DNA of 64,000 bases from the NCBI RefSeq assembly GCF_019449565.1, contig NZ_JAGRPM010000013.1, forward strand, positions 1-64,000, in the 5' to 3' direction. The stretch is from Rhodoblastus sp. (GTDB taxonomy: Bacteria; Pseudomonadota; Alphaproteobacteria; Rhizobiales; Beijerinckiaceae). Shown piece after piece: positions 8,112 through 16,964 of this stretch. Position 1 is the first letter of the stretch. Every line of letters starts with the position of its first letter. The position numbers and the translations under genes were made by a program. The notes beneath the pieces were generated by a model that worked only from the letters and a program-made list of their open reading frames with translations, did no database searches and was not told the DNA's origin.

Positions 8112-9914
8112 CTATTCGGCGGCGTGCAAATGCGCATCCTTGCGGATGGTCTCGTCGCGCTTCTTGCGGGCCAGAGCCTTCTCGCCGCCAGAAGTGGCGT
8201 GATAGAGCTCCATGTCCTCGAATTCCTGCGCGTTCGGTTTGGCGACGGCTATGTCCGTGTAGGTCTCACGGTCCGGCGCCTCGACAACCTCCTGCTGGAT
8301 CTTGCGGAACTTGCGGATGGTCAGCCAATAGCCGATGGCGTTGCGAAGGGTCTTGAAGCCATAGCGCGGATAGAAGATCAGCGGATTTTCAAGCTTCATG
8401 CCCGGGCGGCGGTCCCGACGGAATTTCATTCGCAGGGCGCCGCCTTCCAGCGGATGCACACCCTCATATTTGATCATGAGGTGGAACATCAGCAGCTTGG
8501 ACGTCAACGACTTAATCGAGCGCAGCCCATGGACAGCAGACCGGCGCATCACCGTCTTGACATGGTCGTCGGTGTAATAAGCGGCCCAGGCGGCGTGATA
8601 GGCCTCCTCCCATTCCTTGTCCGACATTTTCGAATGATGCGTGACGCGATGGTTGAGGTCGTATTTGTTGAGATCGGGGTCCATCCAGACGCCCTGCGCG
8701 AGTGCGCGCTTATGGTCTTCCGAGCCCGGCAGCGGGGTGAGGAAGAAGAATTCGAGAATGTCGAGCGGCAGTTCCCGCTTGATGATCTCGATGTCGCGCA
8801 GGATGCTTTCCTTGGTATCGGCCGGAAAGCCCAGAATATAGCCAGCGGCGGTATGCGCGCCGTGCTCGCGCCATTTTTGCAGCATGGCGCGATATTCGGT
8901 GATCTTGTTCTGGCGCTTGTTGGCGCCGATCAGATTGTCCGGATTAATGTTCTCAAGCCCGATAAACACGCGGTTGGCGCCGGCGCGGGTCGCCTTCTCG
9001 ATGAAATTCGGAATCTTGTGGCAGAGCGTGTCGACCTGGATGGTGAAGCCGAAGGTCATGCCCTCTTCTTCGCGCAGCTTGATGATGCGGTCGAACAGCT
9101 GCTCCCATTGCGAATTGCGGGCGAAATTATCGTCGGTGATGAAGAAGCGGTTCACGCCCTGGGCCTGGTTCTCGCGCAGGATGCGTTCGAGATCGTCGGC
9201 GTTGCGGTAGCGGCTCTTGCGGCCCTGCACATTGATGATCGTGCAGAATGAGCATTGATAGGGGCAGCCGCGCCCGAAATCGAGGCTCGACAGCTTGCCC
9301 ATGGTTCGGCGTACGCGGGCGCGTGGCAGGATCGGGAGCGGCTCGCCTTCGAGCGAGGGCAGGTCGTCGAGATAATTATAGAGCGGCTTGAGCTGGCGGG
9401 CGAAGGCGTCCCTCAGGAAGCCGTCGAGCCGTCCGGCTTCCGACTCGCCCGCGAAAAGCGAGACGCCAAGCTCCTGCGCCTCCCGGATCTCCGGCGGAAT
9501 TTCGGGCAGCATCGAAAAACAGCCCGAGACGTGGAAGCCGCCGATGGCGACCTGAATATTTTTGGCGCGGAAGACCCGGGCGAGATCGACGGCGCGCGGA
9601 TATTGGTTGGATTGCACGCCGACGAGGCAGATCACGCCTTCGCCGCCCGTCTCGCGCAACATCGTCATGATTTCTTGCGGACGGATGCGGGTGTTGGTCT
9701 CGTCAATGGTGTGCAGGCGAATCTCGACGTCGTCGCCGAGGATGCGCCGCTGCGCCGCGTCCTGCGCGAGCCCGTACATGCAGGCCAGCGTATTCGATGG
9801 AATCGCGGAGCGGAACCATTGAATCGGATAGCCTTGATCGTCGTAATGGGTTGGTTTGATCAGAACGACATTGAAGATGCGGGCGGCGGTCTGGGAGATC
9901 GTCTCAGGCGTCAT
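8112..9914 (-). CDS. B12-binding radical SAM protein
   Basis: 600 aa from the ATG at 9914 ('MTPETISQTAARIFNVVLIK'); the frame stays open further upstream but with no sensible start. Residues ~15-170 look like a cobalamin-binding fold ('EVRLHTIDETN'-like region, 'GGFHVSG'). The radical SAM domain follows with the cluster motif in 'GRGCPYQCSFCTIINVQGR' (CxxxCxxC), 'FITDDNFARN' and 'GYILGFPADT'. The C-terminal ~130 aa is a helical extension rich in charged residues. The family is broad (methyltransferases, ring-forming enzymes); the product here cannot be deduced. Co-directional with the DUF985 cupin gene downstream. Confidence 0.88.
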   Translation of the reverse strand: MTPETISQTAARIFNVVLIKPTHYDDQGYPIQWFRSAIPSNTLACMYGLAQDAAQRRILGDDVEIRLHTIDETNTRIRPQEIMTMLRETGGEGVICLVGVQSNQYPRAVDLARVFRAKNIQVAIGGFHVSGCFSMLPEIPPEIREAQELGVSLFAGESEAGRLDGFLRDAFARQLKPLYNYLDDLPSLEGEPLPILPRARVRRTMGKLSSLDFGRGCPYQCSFCTIINVQGRKSRYRNADDLERILRENQAQGVNRFFITDDNFARNSQWEQLFDRIIKLREEEGMTFGFTIQVDTLCHKIPNFIEKATRAGANRVFIGLENINPDNLIGANKRQNKITEYRAMLQKWREHGAHTAAGYILGFPADTKESILRDIEIIKRELPLDILEFFFLTPLPGSEDHKRALAQGVWMDPDLNKYDLNHRVTHHSKMSDKEWEEAYHAAWAAYYTDDHVKTVMRRSAVHGLRSIKSLTSKLLMFHLMIKYEGVHPLEGGALRMKFRRDRRPGMKLENPLIFYPRYGFKTLRNAIGYWLTIRKFRKIQQEVVEAPDRETYTDIAVAKPNAQEFEDMELYHATSGGEKALARKKRDETIRKDAHLHAAE

Positions 9915-10045
9915 TCTCAACCCTTGGCTAAAGCTCGGCGCTATTGATTTTACTTCGAAATCTTCGCGCGACTTTAGTCGATCCGCCCGCCCGGGGAAAG
10001 CAGCAATGCGTCGAATGGGCGGGTTTTCGCCCTTTTGCGCGCCAT

Positions 10046-10573
10046 TCAGACCACTTTTTGCGCGCGGATGTGAAGCGTCTGGCGAATTTTCGCGCGCCGG
10101 ATCAATTCCTTGATGTCGCGCGGGGCGGCCGCGCGCAGGGCGGAGCAAAGGACGAAGGCGCCGACCGGCTCCGCCAGACCCGGCGCGATCCGGGTCAGCA
10201 GGTTGTTCGGTTCCCGTAATAGCCGCGCGCCGCGAAAATCGGCGGCGCCGAGCAAAAGATCGCTCGCCTCCTCGATGAAGCCGTTCTGCGGGATGAAGCC
10301 GCCCTTCAGGACGAAGGCGATCTCGCTGCGCGATTGCGCGACGGCCCGCGCGAGGCCCTCGGCCGCGGAGCGGGTTTCGATCATGGCGCACCCGGCCTCA
10401 TTGGCGATTTCTCCGAGCTGGTCGTCGGCCTTGCCGATGATGATCGCGTCCCGCACCACGCCTTCCACCGCGGCGCGCACCAGCGCGCAAAGGCTGCGCG
10501 CGACAGCCTCCGCCGCCCGAGGCGCGGGAGCGGCGGCGAGGAGCGACGGGGACAGAACGACGGCCATGACCAT
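10046..10573 (-). CDS. Degenerate glycosyltransferase-like protein
   Basis: 175 aa. The order of elements matches small family-2 glycosyltransferases: 'SLCALVRAAVEGVVRDAIII', then 'IANEAGCAMIE', 'IAFVLKGGFIPQNGFIEEA' in place of the usual DxD-like segment, and the C-terminal 'NNLLTRIAPGLAEPVGAFVL'. The acidic motifs expected for nucleotide-sugar and metal binding are missing or altered (position of DGGS reads GKAD; FLxxDT reads VLKGGF). I infer a glycosyltransferase fold without obvious catalysis; function unknown. The exact start (10573 or 10567) is uncertain. Confidence 0.55.
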   Translation of the reverse strand: MVMAVVLSPSLLAAAPAPRAAEAVARSLCALVRAAVEGVVRDAIIIGKADDQLGEIANEAGCAMIETRSAAEGLARAVAQSRSEIAFVLKGGFIPQNGFIEEASDLLLGAADFRGARLLREPNNLLTRIAPGLAEPVGAFVLCSALRAAAPRDIKELIRRAKIRQTLHIRAQKVV

Positions 10574-10631
10574 GGGGCGATGCGTTTAGTTGAAATCACG
10601 CCTTTGGCAAGCGGCTTGACAAAGGGTTAAT

Positions 10632-10646
10632 GTTCATTAAATGTTC
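10632..10646 (+). promoter_or_regulatory. Putative LexA (SOS) box
   Basis: gttcattaaatgttc is an exact GTTC-N7-GTTC direct repeat, the LexA-binding pattern of alphaproteobacteria. A third GTTC stands at 10661-10664. The site lies 50 nt upstream of the radical SAM gene start at 10696, in an AT-rich promoter-like stretch. Confidence 0.6.
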
Positions 10647-10695
10647 TTTGTATCGTTTTTGTTCTCAAAAATCAGCTCAATCGCAAGAGGTGACG

Positions 10696-11811
10696 ATGGC
10701 GTTATCGGCCCATAATCCGCCTTCAGGCGCTGAGGATGGCGCGCCTGTCGCGCCCGGGCGCAGGCGTGGCCGGGCGGCGGCGAGCAATGTTTCAGGCCGT
10801 TTCGAGAAATTCCAGCGCGCCGATTTCGACGACGGCTGGGGCACGCTCGACGATCTGGCGCCGTTCAAGACCGAGGTCACGCATGAGAAGCCAAAAACGG
10901 TCATCACGCGCAATGATTCGCCGGATATCGCCTTCGACCGCTCCATCAACCCTTATCGCGGCTGCGAGCATGGCTGCGTCTATTGCTTCGCCCGGCCGAC
11001 CCACGCCTTTCTCGGCCTCTCGCCGGGGCTGGATTTCGAGAGCCGTCTCTTCGTCAAGGACAATGCCGCCGAGGTGCTGAAGCGGGAGCTGTCGGCCCCC
11101 GGCTACCAGCCCAGGACCTTGGCGATCGGGACCAATACCGACCCCTACCAGCCGATCGAACGCGAACACCGGGTCATGCGCTTCATTCTGGAGGTTCTGT
11201 CGGAAGCCAACCATCCGGTCGCCATTGTCACCAAATCCGCTTTGGTCCTGCGCGATCTCGACCTGCTCGCGCCGATGGCGGCCAAAGGACTGGTCAAGGT
11301 CGCGCTCTCGGTCACGACGCTCGACCGCGATCTCGCCCGTGCGATGGAGCCGCGCGCGACCACGCCGGCGCGGCGGCTCGAAGCGATCGAGAAGCTCTCG
11401 GCGGCGGGCGTTCCCACTGCGGTCATGGTCGCGCCAGTCGTCCCCGGGGTCACCGACCATGAAATTGAGACCATTCTGACCCGCGCTTTCGCCCATGGCG
11501 CGCGCGAGGCCGGCTATATCCTGCTGCGGCTGCCGCTCGAGACGCAGGATCTCTTCGCCGGCTGGCTGCTCGAGCATTTCCCCGACAAATATCGCAAGGT
11601 GCTCTCGCTGCTGCGCTCTGCCCGGGAAGGCAAGATCTATGATTCGGCCTGGGGCAAGCGCATGACCGGAACAGGTCCTTACGCTTGGATGCTCGGGCGG
11701 CGTTTCGAACTGGCCGGCGAGAAGATCGGCTTCGGCAAGACGCGAATCCGGCTGCGGACCGATCTCTTCAAAAGGCCGGACGGGGGCGCGCGGCAGTTGA
11801 GTCTGTTCTGA
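10696..11811 (+). CDS. PA0069-family radical SAM protein (SplB-related)
   Basis: 371 aa from the ATG at 10696, preceded by agaggtga; a longer frame begins inside the LexA-like box and is unlikely. The radical SAM cluster motif lies in 'YRGCEHGCVYCFARPTHAF' (CxxxCxxC), followed by 'SPGLDFESRLFVK', 'IGTNTDPYQPIE' and 'VTKSALVLRDLDLL', all typical of this family, which is related to spore photoproduct lyase. The enzymatic role in non-sporeformers is not established. The upstream GTTC-N7-GTTC repeat suggests LexA control, which would fit a DNA-repair function. Confidence 0.9.
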   Translation: MALSAHNPPSGAEDGAPVAPGRRRGRAAASNVSGRFEKFQRADFDDGWGTLDDLAPFKTEVTHEKPKTVITRNDSPDIAFDRSINPYRGCEHGCVYCFARPTHAFLGLSPGLDFESRLFVKDNAAEVLKRELSAPGYQPRTLAIGTNTDPYQPIEREHRVMRFILEVLSEANHPVAIVTKSALVLRDLDLLAPMAAKGLVKVALSVTTLDRDLARAMEPRATTPARRLEAIEKLSAAGVPTAVMVAPVVPGVTDHEIETILTRAFAHGAREAGYILLRLPLETQDLFAGWLLEHFPDKYRKVLSLLRSAREGKIYDSAWGKRMTGTGPYAWMLGRRFELAGEKIGFGKTRIRLRTDLFKRPDGGARQLSLF

Positions 11812-11835
11812 AAAGGCGCGGTCAGCCCTTGCGGG

Positions 11836-12849
11836 TCAGCTCTTGCGGGTCAGCCGATAGGGGAAGGGCGCGAAGCGCGCCGACGCCAGCGCCGGCGCCG
11901 ATCCGTTGATCGGAGCGCCCCAACGCGTAACTTTCGCCGGCGGCGCGGCGGGGGCCAGAGGCCTGAAAGGGGGCAGCGGGGGATCGGCTGGCTGCGGGCT
12001 TGCATCGGGCGCATTGCCCGGCGGGAAAGCCGGCGGGCCGGATTCGGCCCGTGCGATTTGCATGGGCGGCGCGACGAGATCGCTCGGGCGCGGTCGCGGG
12101 ATTGGAGCGGCGGCGGGAGGCGTCGGGACGACGGCGGATTCCGCGGTGGCTATTGCGGCGGGCTCGGCGGCGGCAGTCTGGGCGGCGGTTGCGTCGGAGC
12201 GTGGGGCGCCGGCTGCGGATGGCGCTGCCTCGGCGACCTGAAGCCCGGCGCTCTGGGGCTTCACGCGCTGTACCTGAACTGGCGCGTAATAGCCGCTATA
12301 GGCGGGAATCTGGGTTGAGCCGAACCCCGACATCAAGCCGCCGAAGGCGTTGGAGAGCGAGTTTTCCCCGCGAACGGGGCCAGGAGTGGCGCGCGCCATC
12401 AGGATTCGCGGCTGGGAGGGGGCGTTGCAGTCGCGCACGCCGAGGCGGATCAGTTCCGACCCGGTCAGGGATTTATATTGCCGCGTCAGGACGCCGAGCC
12501 GCTGGCGCACGGCGGGCGGATAGGCGGACAGCATCGCGTTCGAGACGTCTTCGTTGGTCGCCTTGGTGATTGGATTATAGGCCTTGTGAAATCGCAGCAC
12601 GCTGTCAGGATAGACGCAGACATTCGGCGCCGCGAGGGCGAGCGTGCAGGCGGAGCGGCACTCATGCAGGCGCACCTCGCGGCCGCTCTGGATATAGGCG
12701 GTCGTCTGCGCGCTATAGGCGCGGACGTCGCCGCCCACGTCCTTCATCACGATCACCGGCGCGTCGCCGGGCGGCGGGTATAAATATCCCATGGGCTTTT
12801 CCGTCCCGAATTTGACGTCAGCTTTGGCCCAACATGGTAAAGGCATCAT
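11836..12849 (-). CDS. Protein with ClpP/crotonase-like N-terminal domain and Pro/Ala-rich tail
   Basis: 337 aa. The first ~150 residues include 'SGREVRLHECRSACTLALAA' and 'LRFHKAYNP', like the predicted periplasmic ClpP-fold family (COG3904 type) in which the Ser-Ala-Cys segment holds the serine nucleophile region. From about residue 190 the sequence becomes low-complexity, rich in Pro and Ala, probably disordered. No clear signal peptide begins at the first Met ('MMPLPCWAKADVKFG'), so the true start may lie elsewhere. Convergent with the PA0069-family gene, with 24 bp between stops. Confidence 0.65.
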   Translation of the reverse strand: MMPLPCWAKADVKFGTEKPMGYLYPPPGDAPVIVMKDVGGDVRAYSAQTTAYIQSGREVRLHECRSACTLALAAPNVCVYPDSVLRFHKAYNPITKATNEDVSNAMLSAYPPAVRQRLGVLTRQYKSLTGSELIRLGVRDCNAPSQPRILMARATPGPVRGENSLSNAFGGLMSGFGSTQIPAYSGYYAPVQVQRVKPQSAGLQVAEAAPSAAGAPRSDATAAQTAAAEPAAIATAESAVVPTPPAAAPIPRPRPSDLVAPPMQIARAESGPPAFPPGNAPDASPQPADPPLPPFRPLAPAAPPAKVTRWGAPINGSAPALASARFAPFPYRLTRKS

Positions 12850-13013
12850 TAAGGCGTGCGTGCGGCTCGCGAACTGAAAAACAGGAATAGCGACGCCGGG
12901 AAGCTTGTTCCTGTCCTTGGAACAGGCTAGAAAAAGTCATATTCAGGATTATTGGCGATCAATTAGGGATCGACCCCGCCGCGCCATGAATTCACACCAC
13001 GACAGGACATGCC

Positions 13014-13394
13014 ATGCTTTTCGACGGCGGCTTTAATTTCTGGAACTTTCTGGCTGACGCCATCACTATTTTCCTTTTCATCATGTGGATCTGGATCCTG
13101 ATCAATGTGATCGGCGATCTGTTCCGCCGCCATGACGTCTCGGGCTGGATCAAGGCGATCTGGATCGTCGCGCTGATCTTCGTGCCCTATCTCGGCGTGC
13201 TGATCTATTTGATCTTCCAGGGGCGCGGCATGGCGGAACGCCGGCTGGAGGACGTCAAGCATGCGCGCGAGGACATGCGGCGCATCGTTGGCTACAGCGT
13301 GGCGGATGAACTGCTCAAGCTCGACCAGCTGAAGCAATCCAAAACCATCACCGACGAGGAATACGCCCGGTTGCGCGCGCGCCTGGTCGACTGA
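13014..13394 (+). CDS. Membrane protein with PLDc_N and SHOCT domains
   Basis: 126 aa. Two hydrophobic segments (about residues 12-38 and 46-68, 'IWIVALIFVPYLGVLIYLIF') form a PLDc_N-like membrane part. The C-terminal 30 residues ('ADELLKLDQLKQSKTITDEEYARLRARLV') are a clear SHOCT motif, a short helical domain often found at the ends of small membrane proteins and thought to mediate oligomerisation. Function unknown. A hairpin terminator follows at 13426-13460. Confidence 0.85.
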   Translation: MLFDGGFNFWNFLADAITIFLFIMWIWILINVIGDLFRRHDVSGWIKAIWIVALIFVPYLGVLIYLIFQGRGMAERRLEDVKHAREDMRRIVGYSVADELLKLDQLKQSKTITDEEYARLRARLVD

Positions 13395-13425
13395 GACTGA
13401 ATTTCCTCATCGCATCCTGATTTTG

Positions 13426-13460
13426 GGCGCGTCGCTTCGGCGGCGCGCCTTTCGCTTTTT
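13426..13460 (+). terminator. Rho-independent terminator after the SHOCT gene
   Basis: Ten-base stem ggcgcgtcgc / gcggcgcgcc with a TTCG tetraloop (13426-13449, one G-T wobble), followed by a T-rich tract (tttcgctttttg). Confidence 0.75.
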
Positions 13461-13527
13461 GTTTGCGCCAAATTCAAGATTGCCGACTGATCCTGTCCGC
13501 AGGATAGTTCATCGGAAGGGCCGCGCG

Positions 13528-14133
13528 ATGGAAGCCAAAAGCGATGTTGCATGGGTCATCGGCGTCTGGATCCTGGGGCTAGTCGTCTCGGGCCTCTTCC
13601 CGAGCGATCGCCTGACCTGGGTCTTGGAGGTCTTTCCGGTCTTCATCGCCATCCCGGTTCTGCTCGCCACGCGAACAAGCTTTCCCCTGCCGCGCTATAT
13701 TCTCGTTCTCATCTGCCTTCACGGCGTCGTGCTGATGATCGGCGGCCAATATACCTATGCCAAGGCGCCTCCCGGGGAATGGGTTCGGGACCTGTTCGGG
13801 CTCGCGCGCAATCCCTATGATCGTCTCGGACATCTTTTTCAGGGCTTCGTTCCATCCCTGATCGCGGCCGAAATCCTTCGGCGCAGGGTTGGCGTCACCA
13901 GCAAGGGCTGGGTTTGCTACCTCTCCATCACGACCTGCATGGCCATCAGCGTGACTTATGAATTCATCGAATGGTGGTCGGCCCTGCTGCTCGGACAGGA
14001 CGCGGACGCCTTTCTCGGCGCGCAGGGCGACCCCTGGGACACGCAATCGGACATGTTCGCCGCCACAATCGGCGCTATCCTCGGGCAAATCTATTATTGG
14101 CGAAAGGCGTCACCCTCCGCCGCCGGGGCCTGA
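13528..14133 (+). CDS. DUF2238 (YjdF-like) membrane protein
   Basis: 201 aa from the ATG at 13528 (ggaaggg upstream). Five to six hydrophobic segments are visible. The signature 'YDRLGHLFQGFVPSLIAAEILRR', then 'TYEFIEWWSALLLGQDADAFLGAQGD' and 'WDTQSDMFAATIGAIL', matches the DUF2238/YjdF family of inner-membrane proteins. The conserved acidic and aromatic residues suggest a binding site, but the function is unknown. It stands alone after the SHOCT gene terminator. Confidence 0.88.
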   Translation: MEAKSDVAWVIGVWILGLVVSGLFPSDRLTWVLEVFPVFIAIPVLLATRTSFPLPRYILVLICLHGVVLMIGGQYTYAKAPPGEWVRDLFGLARNPYDRLGHLFQGFVPSLIAAEILRRRVGVTSKGWVCYLSITTCMAISVTYEFIEWWSALLLGQDADAFLGAQGDPWDTQSDMFAATIGAILGQIYYWRKASPSAAGA

Positions 14134-14190
14134 ACGCGGGTCGCTTTGGGACGCCAATATGACGTTTCGTGGATTTCCACGCGCCGGGAT

Positions 14191-14388
14191 TTACAGCGCG
14201 TGGGTCCGCGAAAATTCCTTCAACAACCCGTTCAATTCGTCAATCAGCGCCTTGATCCGTGCGACCGTCGCTTGCGTGGCGCTGCTTTCTTCAGCAGGAA
14301 TTTGGCCTGATTCCAGCAATTTGACCTGGCGCTGGAGCGTCGCCCTTATCTCGATCCATTCCTCGATCAGATGTTTCACTTCAGCCAT
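14191..14388 (-). CDS. Short coiled-coil protein
   Basis: 65 aa from the ATG at 14388, supported by gggaggcg upstream; an in-frame extension to 14487 would run into cbpM and lacks a ribosome site. The sequence is almost entirely helical with heptad-like leucines ('EEWIEIRATLQRQVKLLE', 'VARIKALIDELNGLLKE'). Unrecognised. It lies just downstream of cbpA-cbpM in the same direction, so it may be the third gene of that operon. Confidence 0.65.
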   Translation of the reverse strand: MAEVKHLIEEWIEIRATLQRQVKLLESGQIPAEESSATQATVARIKALIDELNGLLKEFSRTHAL

Positions 14389-14437
14389 GAACTCGCCTCC
14401 CGAGTTTGTCGCTATTTCACCACTCCGGCCCCGCAGA

Positions 14438-14773
14438 TCACCCCCCGTCTTGAACTTCATTCGCCGAAGGCCCAGCGTCTTGTTCACTTGAATGGCCGGA
14501 TCTGTGGTGGACCTCCTTCAGGACTTCCGCCATCGCCCGGCGCAGCCCATGAAGCTGGTCCAGCAGGCTCAGGACCACGCCCACCCCTTCGGCGTTGACG
14601 CCCATGTCGTCGATGAGATCGTGAATCAGCTTCGCCCGCGCCAGATCCGCTTCGGAAAAGACGGGTTCCGGCGCCGAGCGGGTTGGAATGAGCCATTCCT
14701 CTTCGATCCAGACCTCCAGGGTCGGAGGATCGATGCGGGCGCGTTCGAGAAATTCCAGCTTGGTGATGATCAT
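14438..14773 (-). CDS. cbpM: Chaperone modulator CbpM
   Basis: 111 aa. The N-terminal MerR-like part ('[28 protein letters not shown]') and '[20 protein letters not shown]', followed by '[19 protein letters not shown]', are typical of CbpM, which binds the J-domain of CbpA and regulates it. The start overlaps the cbpA stop by 4 bp, so the pair is translationally coupled as in other proteobacteria. Confidence 0.9.
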   Translation of the reverse strand: MIITKLEFLERARIDPPTLEVWIEEEWLIPTRSAPEPVFSEADLARAKLIHDLIDDMGVNAEGVGVVLSLLDQLHGLRRAMAEVLKEVHHRSGHSSEQDAGPSANEVQDGG

Positions 14774-15663
14774 GGCTTGATGTCCCGGCGCGGGTCGTAA
14801 TTGGCGGGCGCCCAGCTGGAGAGAAAAGCCTCGAGTTCGGCGTTCGGTTCCGTCGGCGCCACGATCCTGAGCTTGACCAGGAGGTCGCCGCGCCCATCGC
14901 GCCGGGGCGCGCCTTTCCCTTTCAGCCGTAGAACCGTGCCTGTGTTCGCCCCTTTTGGCGTCTTCAGCATGACCGGCCCCGTTGGCGTCGGCGTCTTGAT
15001 CTCCGCGCCAAGTACGGCCTCGCCGAAAGTCACCGGCAGATCGAGATGGATGTTGTCGCCGTGGCGGGTGAAGAACGGGTGCGGGTTGATCGAAACTTCC
15101 ACCAGCGCGTCGCCGGGTTCGCCTTCGCCGGGCGCCGCGCCGCCCTTGCCGCGCAAGCGCAAAATCTGCCCGTCCTGCAGGCCGGGCGGAATGGCGACGT
15201 CGAGCGAGCCGCCTTCCGGCAGGCTGATCCGCTTGGTCGCGCCATTGACGGCGTCGAGGAAATCGACCGCGAGCCGGTAATGAGCGTCCGCGCCGCGCAT
15301 TCGCCGCGCCTGCCGCCGGAACATTTCGGCGAGGAAATCGTCATTATCCATGAAATCGGCGTAGCCGGACTGGTTCTCGTAACGATAACCGGGGCCGGCC
15401 TCGGCGGCGTAATCGCGGTAATATTTTTCAGGCGGTTTTTCCGCTCCTGACGCATCGATCTCGCCGCTGTCGAACCGCCGCCGCTTTTCCGGGTCCGACA
15501 AAAGGTCATAGGCGCTGGCGACCTCCTTGAAGCGGCTCTCCGCCTCCTTGTCGCCGGGATTGAGATCGGGGTGCAGCTTCTTCGCCAGCCGATGATAGGC
15601 CTTGCGGATGTCCGCCGGCTCAGCGTCGCGCGCGACGCTCAAAATCTCATATGGGTCTTTCAT
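14770..15663 (-). CDS. cbpA: DnaJ-class co-chaperone CbpA
   Basis: 297 aa. The J-domain covers residues 1-66, with the HPD motif in '[17 protein letters not shown]'. There is no Cys-rich zinc domain, which separates CbpA from DnaJ. The two C-terminal substrate-binding domains begin near residue 125 ('[19 protein letters not shown]', '[32 protein letters not shown]'). It stimulates the DnaK ATPase and its partner modulator CbpM follows with a 4-bp overlap. Confidence 0.93.
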   Translation of the reverse strand: MKDPYEILSVARDAEPADIRKAYHRLAKKLHPDLNPGDKEAESRFKEVASAYDLLSDPEKRRRFDSGEIDASGAEKPPEKYYRDYAAEAGPGYRYENQSGYADFMDNDDFLAEMFRRQARRMRGADAHYRLAVDFLDAVNGATKRISLPEGGSLDVAIPPGLQDGQILRLRGKGGAAPGEGEPGDALVEVSINPHPFFTRHGDNIHLDLPVTFGEAVLGAEIKTPTPTGPVMLKTPKGANTGTVLRLKGKGAPRRDGRGDLLVKLRIVAPTEPNAELEAFLSSWAPANYDPRRDIKP

Positions 15664-15845
15664 TCGCTTGCCGCCCTGGCCTTCAGGGGAAGGCGCTTTT
15701 CGTCAGGAGGCGCCAGTCACGCGCAGGATGACGCAGAAACCCCTGGAAAGGACAGCGATTTTTTGTGCCCGGCGCTGTTTGACGCCGGCATTGTCGCTGG
15801 CAGCGTCGGCATTGCCGGTTCTTGGTGGTCGTTCAGGCCGCCGTC

Positions 15846-16151
15846 TCACTCCACGGCCAATCTCTCGGCCAATTCCGTCACTTCGTCCCAGTTCAGATGG
15901 CGCTCTTCATCCGCCGTTTTGACATGAACGCCGTCTTGCGCGACTGCGGCCGAGAATTCCACATCGGCGCCGATCGGGCTCAGATAAATGGAATCGGTGC
16001 GCCGCCAGTCGAAGGCCACGGCGGTGAAAGCGCGCGACAATGTCCGACCCTCTTCCAGAGTCAGATCGAAATACACCTGTTCGCTCAGCATCATCCGCAG
16101 CATTTCGCCGAGCATCCGATGCGACACGCGTTTGACCAGGGGATAGCTCAT
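15846..16151 (-). CDS. Hypothetical protein (101 aa)
   Basis: 101 aa, MSYPLVKRVSHRMLGEMLRM at the start and 'DEERHLNWDEVTELAERLAVE' at the end. It mixes helical and beta-like segments, with no signal peptide or membrane segment. I do not recognise the family. Codon usage is like that of its neighbours, and the frame keeps a plausible start, so I consider it real. About 180 bp separates it from cbpA, and nothing is seen in that gap. Confidence 0.55.
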   Translation of the reverse strand: MSYPLVKRVSHRMLGEMLRMMLSEQVYFDLTLEEGRTLSRAFTAVAFDWRRTDSIYLSPIGADVEFSAAVAQDGVHVKTADEERHLNWDEVTELAERLAVE

Positions 16152-16280
16152 GGGTTTTCACTCAAGATGTCTGTTCAGCCAAACGGGTTTTGGGCGCGGG
16201 TTTTTGCCGGACCTTCAGCCATGCGGCAATGGCGGGCGACGAAGCGCCTCCGTCGTCCGCCTGCGGTCGCCGGTGCGCAA

Positions 16281-16871
16281 CTATACGGCGCGAACGTCTT
16301 CCGGCTTCGCGATGAATTCCAGCCGGTCCGCTTGATCGAAGTCATCGATCGGCACTTCGAACACGAAGCGGTTCGGATACCAGAAATTGGCATAGGGCAG
16401 GAACAGGCTGCTCGATGACAGGCTGGCCAAAGGCCGCTCGCCCGCGAACAAGGCCGCTTCGAAACCGACTCCATTTGCCGGCGCCGCCGTATTGTCGCCG
16501 AATACCTCGAATTGGACGAAGAATTTGGCGGAAAGGACTCCGGCCTCGACCGTCTTGATTCCGATGATGCGAATATCCTGGAACCGGCGTCCAATATTGC
16601 CATCCGTCAGATGTTGCAGATATTCATGGATGCGCCCTTTCTTGACGACGGCGGCGTCGTCTAGCGGCGCCCCTAGATCGGCTAATCCGGAAGACTTCGC
16701 GGGCGCCAATGTCACGACGGCGCGGGTTTCTTGCAATGAGGGCAAGATCGGCTCCTTATATTCCTCGATGTAGGAAACCCGACCAAAAGGCCGGGTATGA
16801 GCCGCATTACGCATATTGCGCGCCAGATCGGTCTCCCAGGCGCGCACCGGGCCGCCAGAGTGGATTTTCAT
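16281..16871 (-). CDS. Hypothetical protein divergent from nirK
   Basis: About 196 aa. Possible starts are 16895, 16871 and 16814; the first two would place the NnrR-type box (16871-16884) at the start codon, so 16814 (177 aa) may be the true one. The C-terminal half reads 'IGIKTVEAGVLSAKFFVQFE' and 'YANFWYPNRFVFEVPIDDF', a soluble beta-rich protein without signal peptide. I do not recognise a family. Its position, divergent from nirK across a perfect NnrR-type box, suggests that it could be co-regulated with nitrite reduction, which is inference. Confidence 0.55.
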   Translation of the reverse strand: MKIHSGGPVRAWETDLARNMRNAAHTRPFGRVSYIEEYKEPILPSLQETRAVVTLAPAKSSGLADLGAPLDDAAVVKKGRIHEYLQHLTDGNIGRRFQDIRIIGIKTVEAGVLSAKFFVQFEVFGDNTAAPANGVGFEAALFAGERPLASLSSSSLFLPYANFWYPNRFVFEVPIDDFDQADRLEFIAKPEDVRAV

Positions 16872-16884
16872 TGCGCTTCCGCAA
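16871..16884. promoter_or_regulatory. NnrR-type box upstream of nirK
   Basis: ttgcgcttccgcaa is a perfect TTGCG-N4-CGCAA palindrome, the pattern bound by NnrR-type Crp/Fnr regulators that respond to NO. It lies 81 nt before the nirK start codon. Confidence 0.75.
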
Positions 16885-16964
16885 CGCGGGCGCATCGTAA
16901 GCCTCTACCGTCGGCGGCCAGCACTGCATCAATTGCAAACGCCGCGAAATGGGGGGACGACAAG

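Noticed and set aside
7890..9251. 453-codon frame antisense to the B12 radical SAM and cupin genes
   Set aside because: Spans two real genes on the other strand and shows no domain.
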